Positions 47,215-57,989 of a stretch of 64,000 nucleotides of DNA are shown here, piece by piece. The DNA is from Mimachlamys varia (Eukaryota; Mollusca; Bivalvia; Pectinida; Pectinidae). The translations under genes and the position numbers were made by a program. The notes under the pieces were generated by a model. That model was given only the letters and a program-made list of their open reading frames with translations. It searched no databases and was not told the DNA's origin. Within the stretch, counting starts at the first letter, position 1. Each line of letters opens with the position of its first letter. Location: NCBI GenBank assembly GCA_947623455.1, contig OX392530.1, forward strand, positions 28,241,405-28,305,404. Direction: 5' to 3'.

Positions 47215-47324
47215 ATTATTACTGAAATGAAAAGTACATTTCGTACATGCACACGTTTCTTATTTAATACAAACATCCCGACTTGGGAAATAAACAATAT
47301 TTTACAACAAGGAGCAGAAATGAA

Positions 47325-47415
47325 ACTAGTGAAGCGAGCCGGGCGCGAACCCGAGACCTCTAGATTATGGAGTCGGGACGTTACCACCAGGCCAAATGGT
47401 CCGAACCAGCTGACC
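47325..47415 (-). repeat. tRNA-like sequence (SINE head or pseudo-tRNA)
   Basis: On the - strand TGGCCTGGTGGTAACG resembles an A box and GGGTTCGCGCCCGG a B box. The putative acceptor stem does not pair, so I do not call a tRNA gene. It lies about 100 bases beyond the DIRS element. Confidence 0.5.
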
Positions 47416-49080
47416 TGGTTCGTAATTCCCCGATATTGTTATGCAAGGTCGCGTCTCCACATAACACAAGATGTACAAATATATGATTCGATTGTATTTA
47501 TTATTACAAACACATTGTTCACTCCTCAAACCATTTCACACCCACGTACAATTCTGCTTTTGATCTAACATGAAGGACAAGGTACAAAAAGTTGAAAATT
47601 GAATAAGAGAAATACAGTATATGTCTCTGTTGAATCTTAAAGATATTGGAATGAAGGTCCCATTCGTTTGACTTTGTTCATAATAATTACTTATATTAGG
47701 AATTTAATTTCATTTTGAATTGAATGCTTACATCAACATCTCTATTTCCTAACTTATAACGCAGACAAAAGGAGATATCGCCCCTGGTTATATCAGGAGT
47801 GGCGGTTTACTGAATTGTAAATAATAGGGTTCTTTTCTTTGGAATATATGGAAGTACATTACTTAATACTTTAAACAAACGATACACAATGACAAAATCT
47901 CAAATCTCGATAACATGAGATTCCTCATTTTACAATTAAAACCACAAGAACCTGACAATTTGCTACAGATATATACAGTTTGACATCAAGTAAGGTTTTA
48001 AGAGTAATAAGATGATTTTTGGGTTTAGATAATTTTACGGACCCCCCTCCCACCCCATCTACTCAATGTCAATTAGATAGTCAGGGACGTATATGTGACA
48101 TATACTCGTCCATGATATATTGAAAAATCGACCCTACCTAATTACTAGTGAAGTACCGGTGGGGAATGTTGACTCCCTGCTGAGCTAATTATTACAAAGG
48201 CGGTCACGGTCATCGTAACTAACTCGCCGATTACAGAATACATTACTGTAATGGGAGGCTCATTTCACACATATATATTTATTATTTACTGACATAAACT
48301 CAAGCAACTGTGGTTAGATTTTGCATTGTGAATTTTGTAAAATTAGCAAAAAAGTTATTAACATGTTGTCAACTAAAATCATAGATTTTAAAGTTATACA
48401 GTAACTGCACTGCATGCTGAACCATCTTTCGTGAATGGAAAGATTGGTAATAATAAGTGAGATAATTCTGACCAAAGTGCATGCCCCAGGGGCTGTTATT
48501 GGTGGTGGAGGGAGCGCGGGGGTAGAGGTAGAGAACCAGCCCACAGGTGATCCACACGTGGTCACTCGAGCATAAATCAATAACAGTAACTGTACCACCA
48601 GATTCAATAAGCTGCGGACATATAGGAAATATAAGAAGGATTTAGACCAAAAAATTCACTTTTTGTGCGAGTGTCCTTTTTACATGCGCTGGCCTTTCGC
48701 GGTCATTGGATGGGGGTCTTCCTCTACATATAGGCATCTAATGGCAGCAGTTATATTATTATAAATGACACTTGGATGATCAACCTTTTTTTATAATAAT
48801 GAAAAACTATAGATGTACCTTGTTTTATACATTCAGTGTAGCTATTTGCTTGCTTACTTGGTCAGCGCCGCTATAACCGCAGATGATATTTATCCGCGCC
48901 CAACCGGCGTGAGGGAAGTTGCCTTCCCTCAGGGGGTGGGGAATGGGGGTGGGGTGGGTTAATGAACGAAGTCGCTTATCTATACCTATATAATATTTTA
49001 TCCAATTGTGTTCTCTTTTGTTTTGTTAAGAGGGAGCGACTTCGAGTTTAAAAAGTGAATTGTGTTTTAAAATGTACAAG
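47416..49080. other. Intronic stretch with one shared repeat
   Basis: A copy of the GTGACCACGTGTG/CACCTGTGGG repeat lies inverted at 48478-48573. CAGGGACGTATATGTGACAT at 48084 recalls the hairpin at 36056. G-rich DNA (GGGGGTGGGGAATGGGGGTG) sits at 48931-48958. No gene was recognised. Confidence 0.5.
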
Positions 49081-49082
49081 TC

Positions 49083-49165
49083 TGGCGTGGCGTAGTGGTA
49101 GGTACTTGGTGCTAGCTAGCTAGCTGACCGCTGTATGCGCCATCTCGAGGCCATACGCAAGACCA
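49083..49165 (+). repeat. tRNA-like SINE head candidate
   Basis: TGGCGTAGTGGTAGGTAC resembles an A box and ATCTCGAGGCC a weak B box about 60 bases on. No acceptor stem is visible. CTAGCTAGCTAGCT between them is a short tandem. Confidence 0.35.
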
Positions 49166-49394
49166 GAAACAAGTCAGGGTCGCCATGGGTCCTATGACCT
49201 TTTAACCCATACCTATGTAATGCTTTGATTAGTTAGTTTATCATAGGTTGGATGTCCATCTAAACGCCTATGATAGGGTTTAGGTTGATATACATGGGAT
49301 TGTAGGTAGGGATCGATGAGGGTAAGGTTTATATCATGCTTGGGGTTGTATATAGGTTGGTAGGGTGTTGTTGAGGTGCTGGGATTTAATATGC

Positions 49395-49785
49395 GCTTAT
49401 AGTTGGGTATAAGGATAAGAGGGGGATAGTTAATATTATGTATGAGGTAGAGTGCATAAGCTTAGTAGGGAATAAGGATAAGAGGGGGGATAGTTAACAT
49501 TATGTATGAGGTAGAGTGCATAAGCTTAGTATGTTATAAGGCTAAGAGGGGGATAGTTTATATTATGTATGAGGTAGAGTGCATAAGCTTAGTAGGGTAT
49601 AAGGATAAGAGGGGGGAGGGGGGTTAGTTAACATTATGTATGAGTTAGAGTGCATAAGCTTAGTAGGGTATAAGGATAAGGGGAGTAGTTAACATTATGT
49701 AGGAGTTAGAGTGCATAAGCTTAGTAGGGTATAAGGATAAGGATGGTAGTTAACATTATGTAGGAGTTAGAGTGCATAGGACTTG
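49395..49785. repeat. ~60-bp tandem repeat, six to seven units
   Basis: Units contain GGTATAAGGATAAGAGGGG, TAGTTAACATTATGTATGAG and TAGAGTGCATAAGCTTAG. Unit lengths vary slightly because of G-run length and a shortened G-rich part in later units. Confidence 0.88.
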
Positions 49786-50399
49786 GTTTGTTAATGGAAG
49801 TGTAGTTTAAGGTGAACCTGGAGAGTATGAGCAGTGCATGGAATATATATGGGTTCCCGTATATATTCATGGGTGGGGACAGGAAGGGGTTTAGGGTGGG
49901 TGGGAAATGGGCGACTTCGTACTTCTATCCTTTCTAAAACTTACTTAGTTATGGTGTTTAAATGTTTTGTTTTCTTCTATACCATTATTAATTAATTGAA
50001 CGAATACAAACGTTTCCTATACATGAGATACTTTATAATTTAAATTCAAGAGCACTTACAACACAGGACTGCACTTCAATCCCATCAACAATGTGTTTTG
50101 ATATATAGCATATATTTAGAAGAGATTTTTAAACTGCTAACAACTGGCAAGTGTAGCCTGGTCTCTGTGACTGAAGCCACATATAGTAATTAACCTCGTG
50201 GATTTTACCCTCGAAATAACAACCGTCGCACGCGATAGGGATGTCTACACGTTTGGGTAAGGCCAGGCCAGATTTCAATTAAATTCTATTCCGAGGGTCT
50301 TACAGCCCATAGTGAATAGTGAATACTAAGTGTATATGAGACATTGTGTTTAATATATTACAAATAACACGGAAACACAATTGACGAAGGATGACAATT

Positions 50400-50505
50400 T
50401 TATGACACGTGCCCTATCCGGGCCTCGAACTCACGATCTCCGGCACCAAATCGCCTAGCCAGAAATACCTGCGGCCGTTACTACTTCACCAACTCGACAT
50501 CCCCC
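50400..50505 (-). repeat. tRNA-like SINE head candidate
   Basis: On the - strand AGTTGGTGAAGTAGTAACGG and GTGAGTTCGAGGCCCGG stand at A-box and B-box spacing with an enlarged variable part. No acceptor stem is seen. No body related to the 36842 element was found next to it. Confidence 0.45.
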
Positions 50506-52365
50506 GTATGTACCTCATATAAAAGTGAGTTACCTCTTAAAAATTGTATCAATTGCTATATACTGTGTTGTATATACAAAGCAATTGCGAGGATACTCTT
50601 GCAATGCTTCTGAATGACATATAAATGCAAAATGGATAATCATATATTTATTTCTTTAACATATTACACAAAGTAGCTGGATAGATTTGAATACGCCAGG
50701 TCTACGGAAATAGTATACTATTCAATCAGCACGTAAATCTACATTAAAAGGGCACTAAGAATAAAATGGAATTAATCTTCAATATATCTCTTATCACATA
50801 ATGTACAAATCCTATTTTTTATGGTTATCTAATTTTGCTGTATCTTTCACTTTCAATATTTAGCTGATGTGACGATAGTCACGTTTGTGACATATTTTGT
50901 TGTATCGTTGGTCCATAGGTTGCCTTAGATAAAATTTCAACTCATTATTGTCTACTGAATGTTGGTATAAATAACTTTTTGGTGAGTTGTGAATATTGCA
51001 CATCAGTTCCAGTGTATGGAATTCTTGGAATGTATTCTCTATATATGAGCTTGTAGATTATATTTCTATCTACTATTCCACAGGTACCCTAGTCATGTTT
51101 TATTTAATTCTTGCTTTATATTAACAACCCGCTCGTCGTTATCTGTCACTCCTTGTTCATAGCACGCTTCCTATGATATCATATTGAATCGATTTGAATG
51201 CAATTGAATGTACATGGCCTTATTATCCGGCCTAAACGGCGTCGGTGGCTATGCCCTCATTTAGTGTTTGTCTGTCGCAAAACCAAAAAGAATATACATG
51301 TACATGTATAACAAAAGAAAAGAAATGAAGAAACGCTACCCCATGAGTTCCGTGCGCCAGTGCATACTGGGATATAAAAAGTCATCAACAACAGTTACAT
51401 TATCATTAAAACAGCATTTCATGGTATGCTTATGCCAGTAATGACGCGGCTATCATGTGGTTGGGAACATTCAAGATTTTCGGGAGCGAGAGGGGGACAA
51501 CGACATGGGTCAAAGGTCAGCAATGAACTAAAAAAACTATACCATAGCTAAAACGTTAAAATATTTTTCTTCGTTATTGATGTTTCTGTTATACAAATAC
51601 ATATACAATTATATATATTGAAAACTATACAGAATTAAACTGCTTATCCGCATACTGAAATCAATTGTTATTCAATAATCTTATTACATGTATATGGGTA
51701 AATGTAGAGAAAAACCAACTAATCTCTCACCAGTAAGAACTCTTACATGTAGTAGTTATCGATGTTGAATGCACCATCTTAATGAAAAGGGTGTCACCCA
51801 ACGCTATTGTATTTGATTTGACTTGTTTGACGTGCTATCAAGTATTATTTAATTTATGAACATTGTTTTGTACTAATTGAGATGTAAGACCCGAAATGGA
51901 ATGAGGAAAAAGACAATTTTTTAGCCAACTTATTTATTCTTTAAATACAATTATGAATGACAAAAATACCGACACTTAAGTGATAGACTACCGAAATCCA
52001 AGCTTTATTATTATAGGCCTATATATATTTTTACGTAAATCCTAGCGACAGCTGACCATCTGACAACTCCATGCCTAGGACCTGCATGTTTCGCAGGTAG
52101 ATAGCGGAAAGGAAAGGCACCACTATTGAGGGCGAGAGTTTGCTAAAATGTAAAAATCCTCCACGCTATGAACCCTGTGTTGCCATATTACTCTAGATCA
52201 CCTCCACGCCCCCTCCACGCTGCCCAATGATGGAGTAGCCGTGTAGTGTGGAGTCACGCTCCACGGTTGAGGGCGGGTGGTTGACTGAACGAGGAGTCGC
52301 GGTGACGGGCTTATTACTCTCCACCCGGAAACGTCACAATCGTATAACGGGTCGCGAAAAGTAGT
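50506..52365. other. Intronic stretch without recognised genes
   Basis: AT-rich DNA; only the GACATGGGTCAAAGGTCA-containing stretch near 51500, related to 40140, stands out. GC-rich sequence at 52190-52330 has no coding signature. Confidence 0.45.
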
Positions 52366-52600
52366 GTATGTTCCCGCCAAATTTTGTCAACGTCAACAAT
52401 CGATGACGACGTCAAAAAATCAGCACGTTGTATTGAACCACTTGATTTCCGGTCAAAGTTCAACTTCTCAACCAATCAAAAGTCTGTAGGTCATATTCCA
52501 GTAGTCGTATATAAAATATACAAAATGTATGTATCCAACAGTCATAACGTTGATACAATGGTCTGAGAGTGGAAAAGCACAGAGTACTGTGGTAGAAATA
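52366..52600 (+). repeat. Fold-back/CRE repeat family, copy 4 (tail only)
   Basis: It begins at TTCCCGCCAAATTTTGTCAA, has CGATGACGACGTCAAAAAAT, and ends TGTGGTAGAAA. The hairpin head is missing. It lies 325 bases before a fuller copy, in the same orientation. Confidence 0.7.
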
Positions 52601-52924
52601 ATCGTATCGTACATGAATATGTGATGTACAAAAAAAAAACCTAAAAATATACAACTAAAAATGTGCACTGAAAACAGACTTTAAACATGCATGCTGGTAT
52701 TATGCTAAACGAACGTTATACGTACTTACAAAGATCTACAAAAGTACGTGGAAATGAAACTGATTTTTATAAGTCCATGTAAGTATTGGGGAACTAGTTT
52801 TACGTGTTTAGGCATTAGTTTCCATTAATAATGATGCACTGGAACGTTGTGAGATACGAAACGTTATGTACTTTTATACCGTATACAACTGTATCGCGTT
52901 TCGTCGTTGTGTATGAAATAAATA

Positions 52925-53393
52925 GGAGTTACACAACGAAATGTTTTAGGACATGGAATTTATATCACTCCAGTTTATTATTTTTTAAAAGTTACAAAAG
53001 ACACGACATTTAGCGTAAATTTTTAATTATAATTATCGAGAGTGAAAACATTTCCATATCCAATAACCACGAGTCGTGTGACCTGTTTCTATCACAATGA
53101 TAATAAGTTGCAGTGGCTGTGTTATTTTCTGTAAACCGCGGAATATTTGTGGGAAAATAGATCATCTCGTATATATTCCCGCCAAATTGTGACGACGTCA
53201 ACAATCGATGACGACGTCAACAATTAGCACGTTGCATTGAACCACGTGATTTCTGGTCAAAGTTCAACTTCTCAACCAATCAAAAGTCTGGAAGGTCAAA
53301 TTCCATTAGTGATATATAACATATATTTATTCAACAGTCAACACGTTTATACAATGATCTGAGTGGAGAAAAAGGGGTGTTGTGGTAGAATCT
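52925..53393 (+). repeat. Fold-back/CRE repeat family, copy 5 (complete)
   Basis: The head GTTACACAACGAAATG folds onto ATAACCACGAGTCGTGTGAC (to about 53080). The tail has CCGCGGAATATTTGTG, the doubled GACGACGTCAACAAT block at 53189-53223, and the TGTGGTAGAA end. It stops about 28 bases before the acceptor of EGF exon 16, so it abuts or contains that exon's branch-point region. Confidence 0.75.
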
Positions 53394-53420
53394 AGTTTAT
53401 ACTTTATTTCGTTTTTTTAG

Positions 53421-53516
53421 GATGTGAAGCGGAATTCCATGGCAGCAATTGTTCTCTGAGCTGTCCAGACAACTGCAAGGATTACATTTGCAAGCAGGAC
53501 AATGGTCAGTGCATTG
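53421..53516 (+). CDS. EGF exon 16 (class A, 32 codons)
   Basis: The acceptor is GTTTTTTTAG and the donor GTATGT, phase 1-1. The repeat begins GCEAEFHGSNCSLSCPDNC and ends ICKQDNGQCIG. The Gly usual after the second residue is Glu here; cysteines are intact. Confidence 0.9.
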
Positions 53517-54579
53517 GTATGTGTTGGAAACAGTTTGAAACTTCATTATTTATAAATGTAGTCCAAACATTGGACATACTTAATAACAATATAAATACAT
53601 ACAGAGCTTAGAAATGCATTTAGATGCTTTTGACACAAACATTCGTTTCAACTTACGGTTTAACAGCGAGTTTCAGTTACATCAATTTGTTTTATGATTA
53701 TTAGACCTATGTTTGTGGCAATGTTTCGTGAAACAACTCGAGCTGACTTTAATCTGACATTTTAAATTGAACGTATCAATTCGTATTCTTTGATTTTATT
53801 TTACATGTTCTTACTTGACAGCATTATGTTTTAGGTCACATTATCGAAGAAGAAATTCACTGCCAACGTTTTTTTATGTAAATACTTGTCTACACAGATA
53901 AAAGAATACTTCCACATTCCACATTCAGTATCGCACATTAATGTTGATATCTTGTTCTACAGGTACACTATAACAAAGCATACACAATTTATCTAACCTG
54001 AAAGTATAGCCATATAGTACGTGCTCAATCAAGGTTATCGTGGGATCTTTTGTGCCGGCTTAACCAGACGTACACTAAATTATTATTGCTGTGGTTTTCA
54101 AAGAGGCGTAAATCCCTTTATGATTATTAAATATAAACCAAAATTGATAGAGTACAGTTGAAAATAGCAATTGTAACGATTTAACGATTCATTCAACGCA
54201 AATGTTTTCATCGATCAATACAAGTGGCTATAACGTATCATATATCGGACCTTAATGAAAAAACAAAAGCATACCCGGGAAGCCGTCCTTAACTAACTCT
54301 GGCTCCTATAGGACATAAAAGCGATCCAACCAAACCAAACCCATAAAAATAAACCAAGTTGTTAACGAACAGTTTACAACTAAATTCAACTGCAAACAGC
54401 AATTCTAAGGATGTAATGGTTTACTTCACCCAGATGTTTGCATCAATCAATACAAGAAGTTATAATCAAACGTGTATGCAAAAAAAAAAAAACATATCTA
54501 TATCGAGGAAGTGATGCATTTGTATGATCGATTCAGTAGTAATTAATGAATCAGTGATTATTGATCACTTTATTTCTAG

Positions 54580-54717
54580 AGTGTGTCTCCGGCTTCCATG
54601 GTAACAAGTGTTTAGACAGATGTGGATACTGTCAAGACGGGAGATGTGACAAAGACACCGGAAATTGTATGACGTCATGTATAGACGGACTGACAGGGGA
54701 TAGGTGTGACGTGAAAG
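54580..54717 (+). CDS. EGF exon 17 (membrane-proximal, eight cysteines)
   Basis: The acceptor is TTTCTAG and the donor GTACAT, phase 1-1, 46 codons. It begins ECVSGFHGNKCLDRCGYC and continues past the usual end with CMTSCIDGLTGDRCDVK. With eight cysteines it is the only exon to hold a full laminin-type or MEGF-type EGF repeat. It ends the ectodomain, next to the membrane exon. Confidence 0.9.
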
Positions 54718-55232
54718 GTACATATATAGTACTTTATTTTAGCATACATTCCCTCACTTCTATTTACAATATACGTTCATAATAAATTATATAAACATGG
54801 CTGTTTTTATTAATCAATTTGTTCTTTTAATGATTAATTTTCCTTGTATTATGTTTGTCAAATGAAAAAATCAATCTTACGATACAGTGCATTTGCAAAG
54901 TACTTGAATATACAGATCAAATGTCGTACGTTATATAAAATTATATAAAAGTGGGACATTCTTAACTTGTAGACATTTCTGTTTTTATTCCGATGCTGTG
55001 GGACATTCAATATGTAAAAACCCTCATTGAATGAACTGTAACTTACAATGTAGCATTAAGTTTGAACTTTAGCATCACGTAAACATTTTAAACGATGTAT
55101 ATCAACAAATGAATGCAATGTGCACAATTTTGAACGTGAAGTGATGCGTAACGGTTCACATATGCGAAACAAAAACGAATATATACAATTATGTATATAC
55201 ATACATGTATACAAAAATCATTGTAGTTGTAG

Positions 55233-55442
55233 TCGTCAATGTGCCTAGTAAGGGAGAGGACTTTAAACCAGCAGCAATAGGTATCGGTATCGGATCAGGA
55301 GTGGTGATCGTTGTTATGGCCATCGTCATAATAGTACAGGCAAAACGAAAACAGTCAGGAAATCAGCGGGACACAACGAGGTCTACCACTATGACAGATT
55401 TATATGTGCCCGGTATTGGACAAGAGCTACAGACAGTCACAG
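55233..55442 (+). CDS. Transmembrane exon (70 codons)
   Basis: The donor is GTATGA after ACAG, phase 1. Two in-phase acceptors are possible (TTGTAG ending 55226 or 55232); I chose the second. A short juxtamembrane stretch (NVPSKGEDFKPA) precedes a Gly/Val/Ile helix (IGIGIGSGVVIVVMAIVIIV) and a basic stop-transfer (QAKRKQ). The cytoplasmic part has a Thr/Ser/Arg-rich stretch and LYVPG, a tyrosine. The GxGxGSG start of the helix could favour packing with other helices. Confidence 0.85.
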
Positions 55443-55765
55443 GTATGACATTAATACGTCTCATTTTATATCTCCATTATTGACATCATGTCGCATGTAT
55501 AAACGTTTGCATCAAAATAAGTAATTACGAGTTATTTCGTTGAAGATTAACGCATATTACATATCATTCCGTACTGGATCTTGTAGCTTTCTCTTTTAGT
55601 CGATTGAGACTTCATAATTAATAAATAATGCTTACATCGGAGCATTGAAATCATTGAAGTATTTCCACATTAGTTTTTTTTTTTCTTTTTTTTTTTGTAA
55701 CAATATGTTAAATTATTACTCAAACGCCATATATTTGGGTGTATATTTCTTTGATATTTTTGCAG

Positions 55766-55896
55766 ACGATCCTTACGACGTTATTGATGCCAAGAAGGGC
55801 CCAGACAGCGCAGTGACGGAGTCTCCGTCTGATGACATGTATGAGCGTCTCGGAGAAAGGGGCGTTGGAGTTCAACAAATATACGAGAATAAGTGA
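55766..55896 (+). CDS. Cytoplasmic tail exon with stop
   Basis: The acceptor is TTTTTGCAG, phase 1. It encodes DDPYDVIDAKKG, then SPSDDMYERLGERGVG, then QQIYENK and stop TGA at 55894. YERL preceded by acidic residues fits YxxL/hemITAM-like or endocytic YxxPhi motifs. YEN fits the pY-x-N pattern bound by Grb2-type SH2 domains. Phosphorylation is inferred, not shown. Confidence 0.88.
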
Positions 55897-56126
55897 CTGG
55901 GTACTCGAACCAACATAGTAACAGTATAACAACTAGTTGGTAGTACAAGTGGCAGCTAAATGCTGCTCGGTTCTTTCTTTAGCTATTTTATAACAGCAGA
56001 ACACTCACTTATTCAGGTATCTGTGAATATAAAAAGCTAAGATTGATTTGTATGTGCAAACTCTGGATTTGATTTCATGATTGGTCTAAATGGTTGGTCT
56101 GATACATTGACAATTGATGTAATAAA
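55897..56126 (+). other. 3' untranslated region and polyA signal
   Basis: After the stop, an AATAAA hexamer lies at 56121-56126, with a T-rich stretch (TTTTATTTGG) about 35 bases downstream. The UTR would be about 240 bases. Later signals cannot be excluded. Confidence 0.6.
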
Positions 56127-56589
56127 GCAATCAATTCAGGTAATTCTTTTCGCAAGAAGATTTTATTTGGAATTCATTGATATTATTCATAATCAGCACC
56201 TGCTTTAGGATACGCTATCATCTAAGGCAATGCTCTTTGTAAATACATGTATTTTATGAACTAACAACTCGCAAATCATTTTAGTTTGAAGCCAACAACG
56301 TAGAACGTAGTTAACATGAAGGATATATGAAATAACCAACTTGAAAGTTAAACAATTCTTTAATATAAACGGTTGATACTGTGGATTAAAATGTAGACAG
56401 GGAGGGCTTATTACCTTAGTTTAATTTGATGTACAATGTATTTACTTCTTCGTTTTAACTGTACGATGGGCATTATAGAATGAAGTGAAATTCGTCTTCT
56501 ATGTTACATTAACAGAAAGGATATAATCTTAAAATTATTAGGATTGTTTTGTGTCTTTCAGTTTCTATTAAGATATTGTGTGAATTTGA

Positions 56590-57120
56590 TACCGGCCTTG
56601 ACATCCATGGGACAAAGACGTGTGTTGTTTTAAGCAGACGATCTAGTTTTACTAGCCGGGAACAAAGGCGACCTTCAAATACTACTTGGCGGTCTATATA
56701 CGTGGATAATAGCAAATAAGATGGCCGTTAATGAATTTAAAGCTGGTGAAGTACGTTTTAAAACAAAATCAACTCCACAGACGTTGACGACTTTTACATG
56801 TGGTAGAGTGTAACACTACAAACTATTTATACGATTGGTACAGATATATAGGTTTAACTTTGTCGGAACATTTGACTGTAATATAAGTGTTAAATGTGTA
56901 GCACACTATGCACATAGGGGACTCGGTATATTATAGGGAAGGGCAGGTCATTCGTTGGCCTATCCTATAAAAAAATCCAATTTTATACGACGCTACCGTG
57001 TTGTTTATTATGAAGTATGTAGACGGACCGCACCAAATGCTGTTGTACACGTAGATATGGGTTGGAGCCCGGTAATTATAGGTCAATGGACAGCTGTCTG
57101 TAGGTAATGGGGTAGGTGTT
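56590..57120 (+). pseudogene. LINE reverse transcriptase remnant, + strand
   Basis: From about 56635 one frame reads ADDLVLLAGNKGDLQILLGG then TWIIANKMAVNEFKAGEVRF, the catalytic ADD box and following region of a LINE RT. Further on, DWYRYIGLTLSEH and, near 57030, PNAVVHVDMGW match later parts of the same protein in other frames. It is broken by stops and indels. It lies just beyond the host gene's 3' end. Confidence 0.7.
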
Positions 57121-57282
57121 TAGATAACGATCTGATAACGGACATTCTTAATACTATAAAGTTGGCATATGTCAGTGAACAAAGAGGGATGGGTACGTTT
57201 TAAATGATAAATATTCTAATAAGAATATGAATGCGAGTAAGAATGGAAGATACGGTGGAAATAAATTGAGGATTTATTAGCT

Positions 57283-57850
57283 TTTTGTGTCGCCTGAAAA
57301 GGCGACATATATGGATCACTGTGTCGGCGTCGGCGGCGGCGTCTGCACCAACAGTTTCCGTGCGATAACTTAAGTTTCCTTAGACCAATCAAACTCAAAC
57401 TTCATACAGTGTTTCCTTACTAAAAGTGCTCGATTGCGATTGCTTTTCAGAGTCAAAGGTCAAAAGTTAAGGTCACTGTTGCTATAAATAGAAATTATGT
57501 TTCCGTGCGATAACTTGAGTTTCCTGGGGCCAATCAAACTCAAGCTTCATACAGTGCTTCTTCACCAAAAGTGCTCGCTTGGGATTGCTTTTCAGAGTCA
57601 AAGGTCAAGGTCACTGTTGCTATCAATGGAAATTATGTTTCCGTGCGATAACTTGAGTTTCTTTGGGCTGATCAAACTCAAACTTCATACAGTGCTTCCT
57701 TACCTAAAGTGCTCGCTTGGGATTGCTTTTCAGGGTCAAAGGTCAAAGGTCAAGATCACTGTTACTATAAATAGAAAATCACTTTTCCTGGGCCAATCAA
57801 ATCTCTCAACTTGCTGCGCAGGCGACACATCCACTTCCGTGGATTTCTTG
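57283..57850. mobile_element. MITE-like element with three ~140-bp internal repeats
   Basis: TGTGTCGCCTGAAAAGGCGACA at the left and GCGCAGGCGACACA at the right form inverted ends. Inside, TTTCCGTGCGATAACTT starts units at about 57355, 57500 and 57638, each with CCAATCAAACTCAA and CAGAGTCAAAGGTCA. GTCGGCGTCGGCGGCGGCGTC lies near the left end. No transposase is encoded; the 57497-57898 frame only reflects the repeats. Confidence 0.65.
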
Positions 57851-57989
57851 TTAAACATAATTTCGAAACTGAGAAATTTGTACATGTTTTATGCCTAAAT
57901 CACATAGAAGTGTTCTTTCAAAGTTCAGGTGTGGTGTAGCCCCTTTCCGTAAAGAAACGGGACGCTACATGAGATTGAAAATCGATGCA

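Larger units (their letters stand above)
40460..47231 (-). mobile_element. DIRS-type tyrosine-recombinase retrotransposon, nearly complete
   Basis: The element is 6.8 kb and is read on the - strand. Inverted terminal repeats at 40503-40641 and 47075-47214 look identical by eye. An internal complementary region at 40717-40807 copies, inverted, the two outer ends joined together, as in DIRS-1 elements that replicate through a circle. Gag, RT-RNase H-methyltransferase-like and tyrosine recombinase frames follow in the usual order and overlap. There is no integrase and no LTR. Two frame breaks fall in homopolymer runs. Terminal repeat identity suggests recent insertion. It lies antisense to the host gene in intron 15. 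Confidence 0.92.
26130..53420 (+). other. Intron 15, 27 kb, transposon- and satellite-rich
   Basis: I found no EGF-type exon in this interval on the + strand. The joined phase (1 to 1) and matching repeat classes of exons 15 and 16 support a single intron. It holds the fold-back copies 3-5, the 52-bp minisatellite, TIR elements, SINE-like pieces, a 29-bp satellite, the DIRS element and other repeats listed separately. Missed exons cannot be excluded without transcript data. Confidence 0.7.
115..56126 (+). other. Gene span: multi-EGF single-pass receptor, 5' end outside window
   Basis: I assembled this gene from conserved splice sites and reading frame. All 17 EGF exons, the membrane exon and the tail exon join in phase 1. 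Single-repeat EGF exons, one transmembrane helix and a short tail with several tyrosines match the MEGF10/PEAR1/Draper/CED-1 and SREC receptors, which bind apoptotic cells or polyanionic ligands in phagocytes. Function is inferred from family only. The tail lacks an NPxY motif, so orthology to CED-1 or Draper is not established. Signal peptide, first exons and promoter lie upstream. Alternatives are an SREC-like scavenger receptor or a lineage-specific molluscan multi-EGF protein. Confidence 0.85.

Noticed and set aside
40460..47231. An LTR retrotransposon or endogenous retrovirus
   Set aside because: Terminal repeats are inverted rather than direct, an internal complementary region is present, and a tyrosine recombinase replaces the integrase; no protease or envelope was seen.
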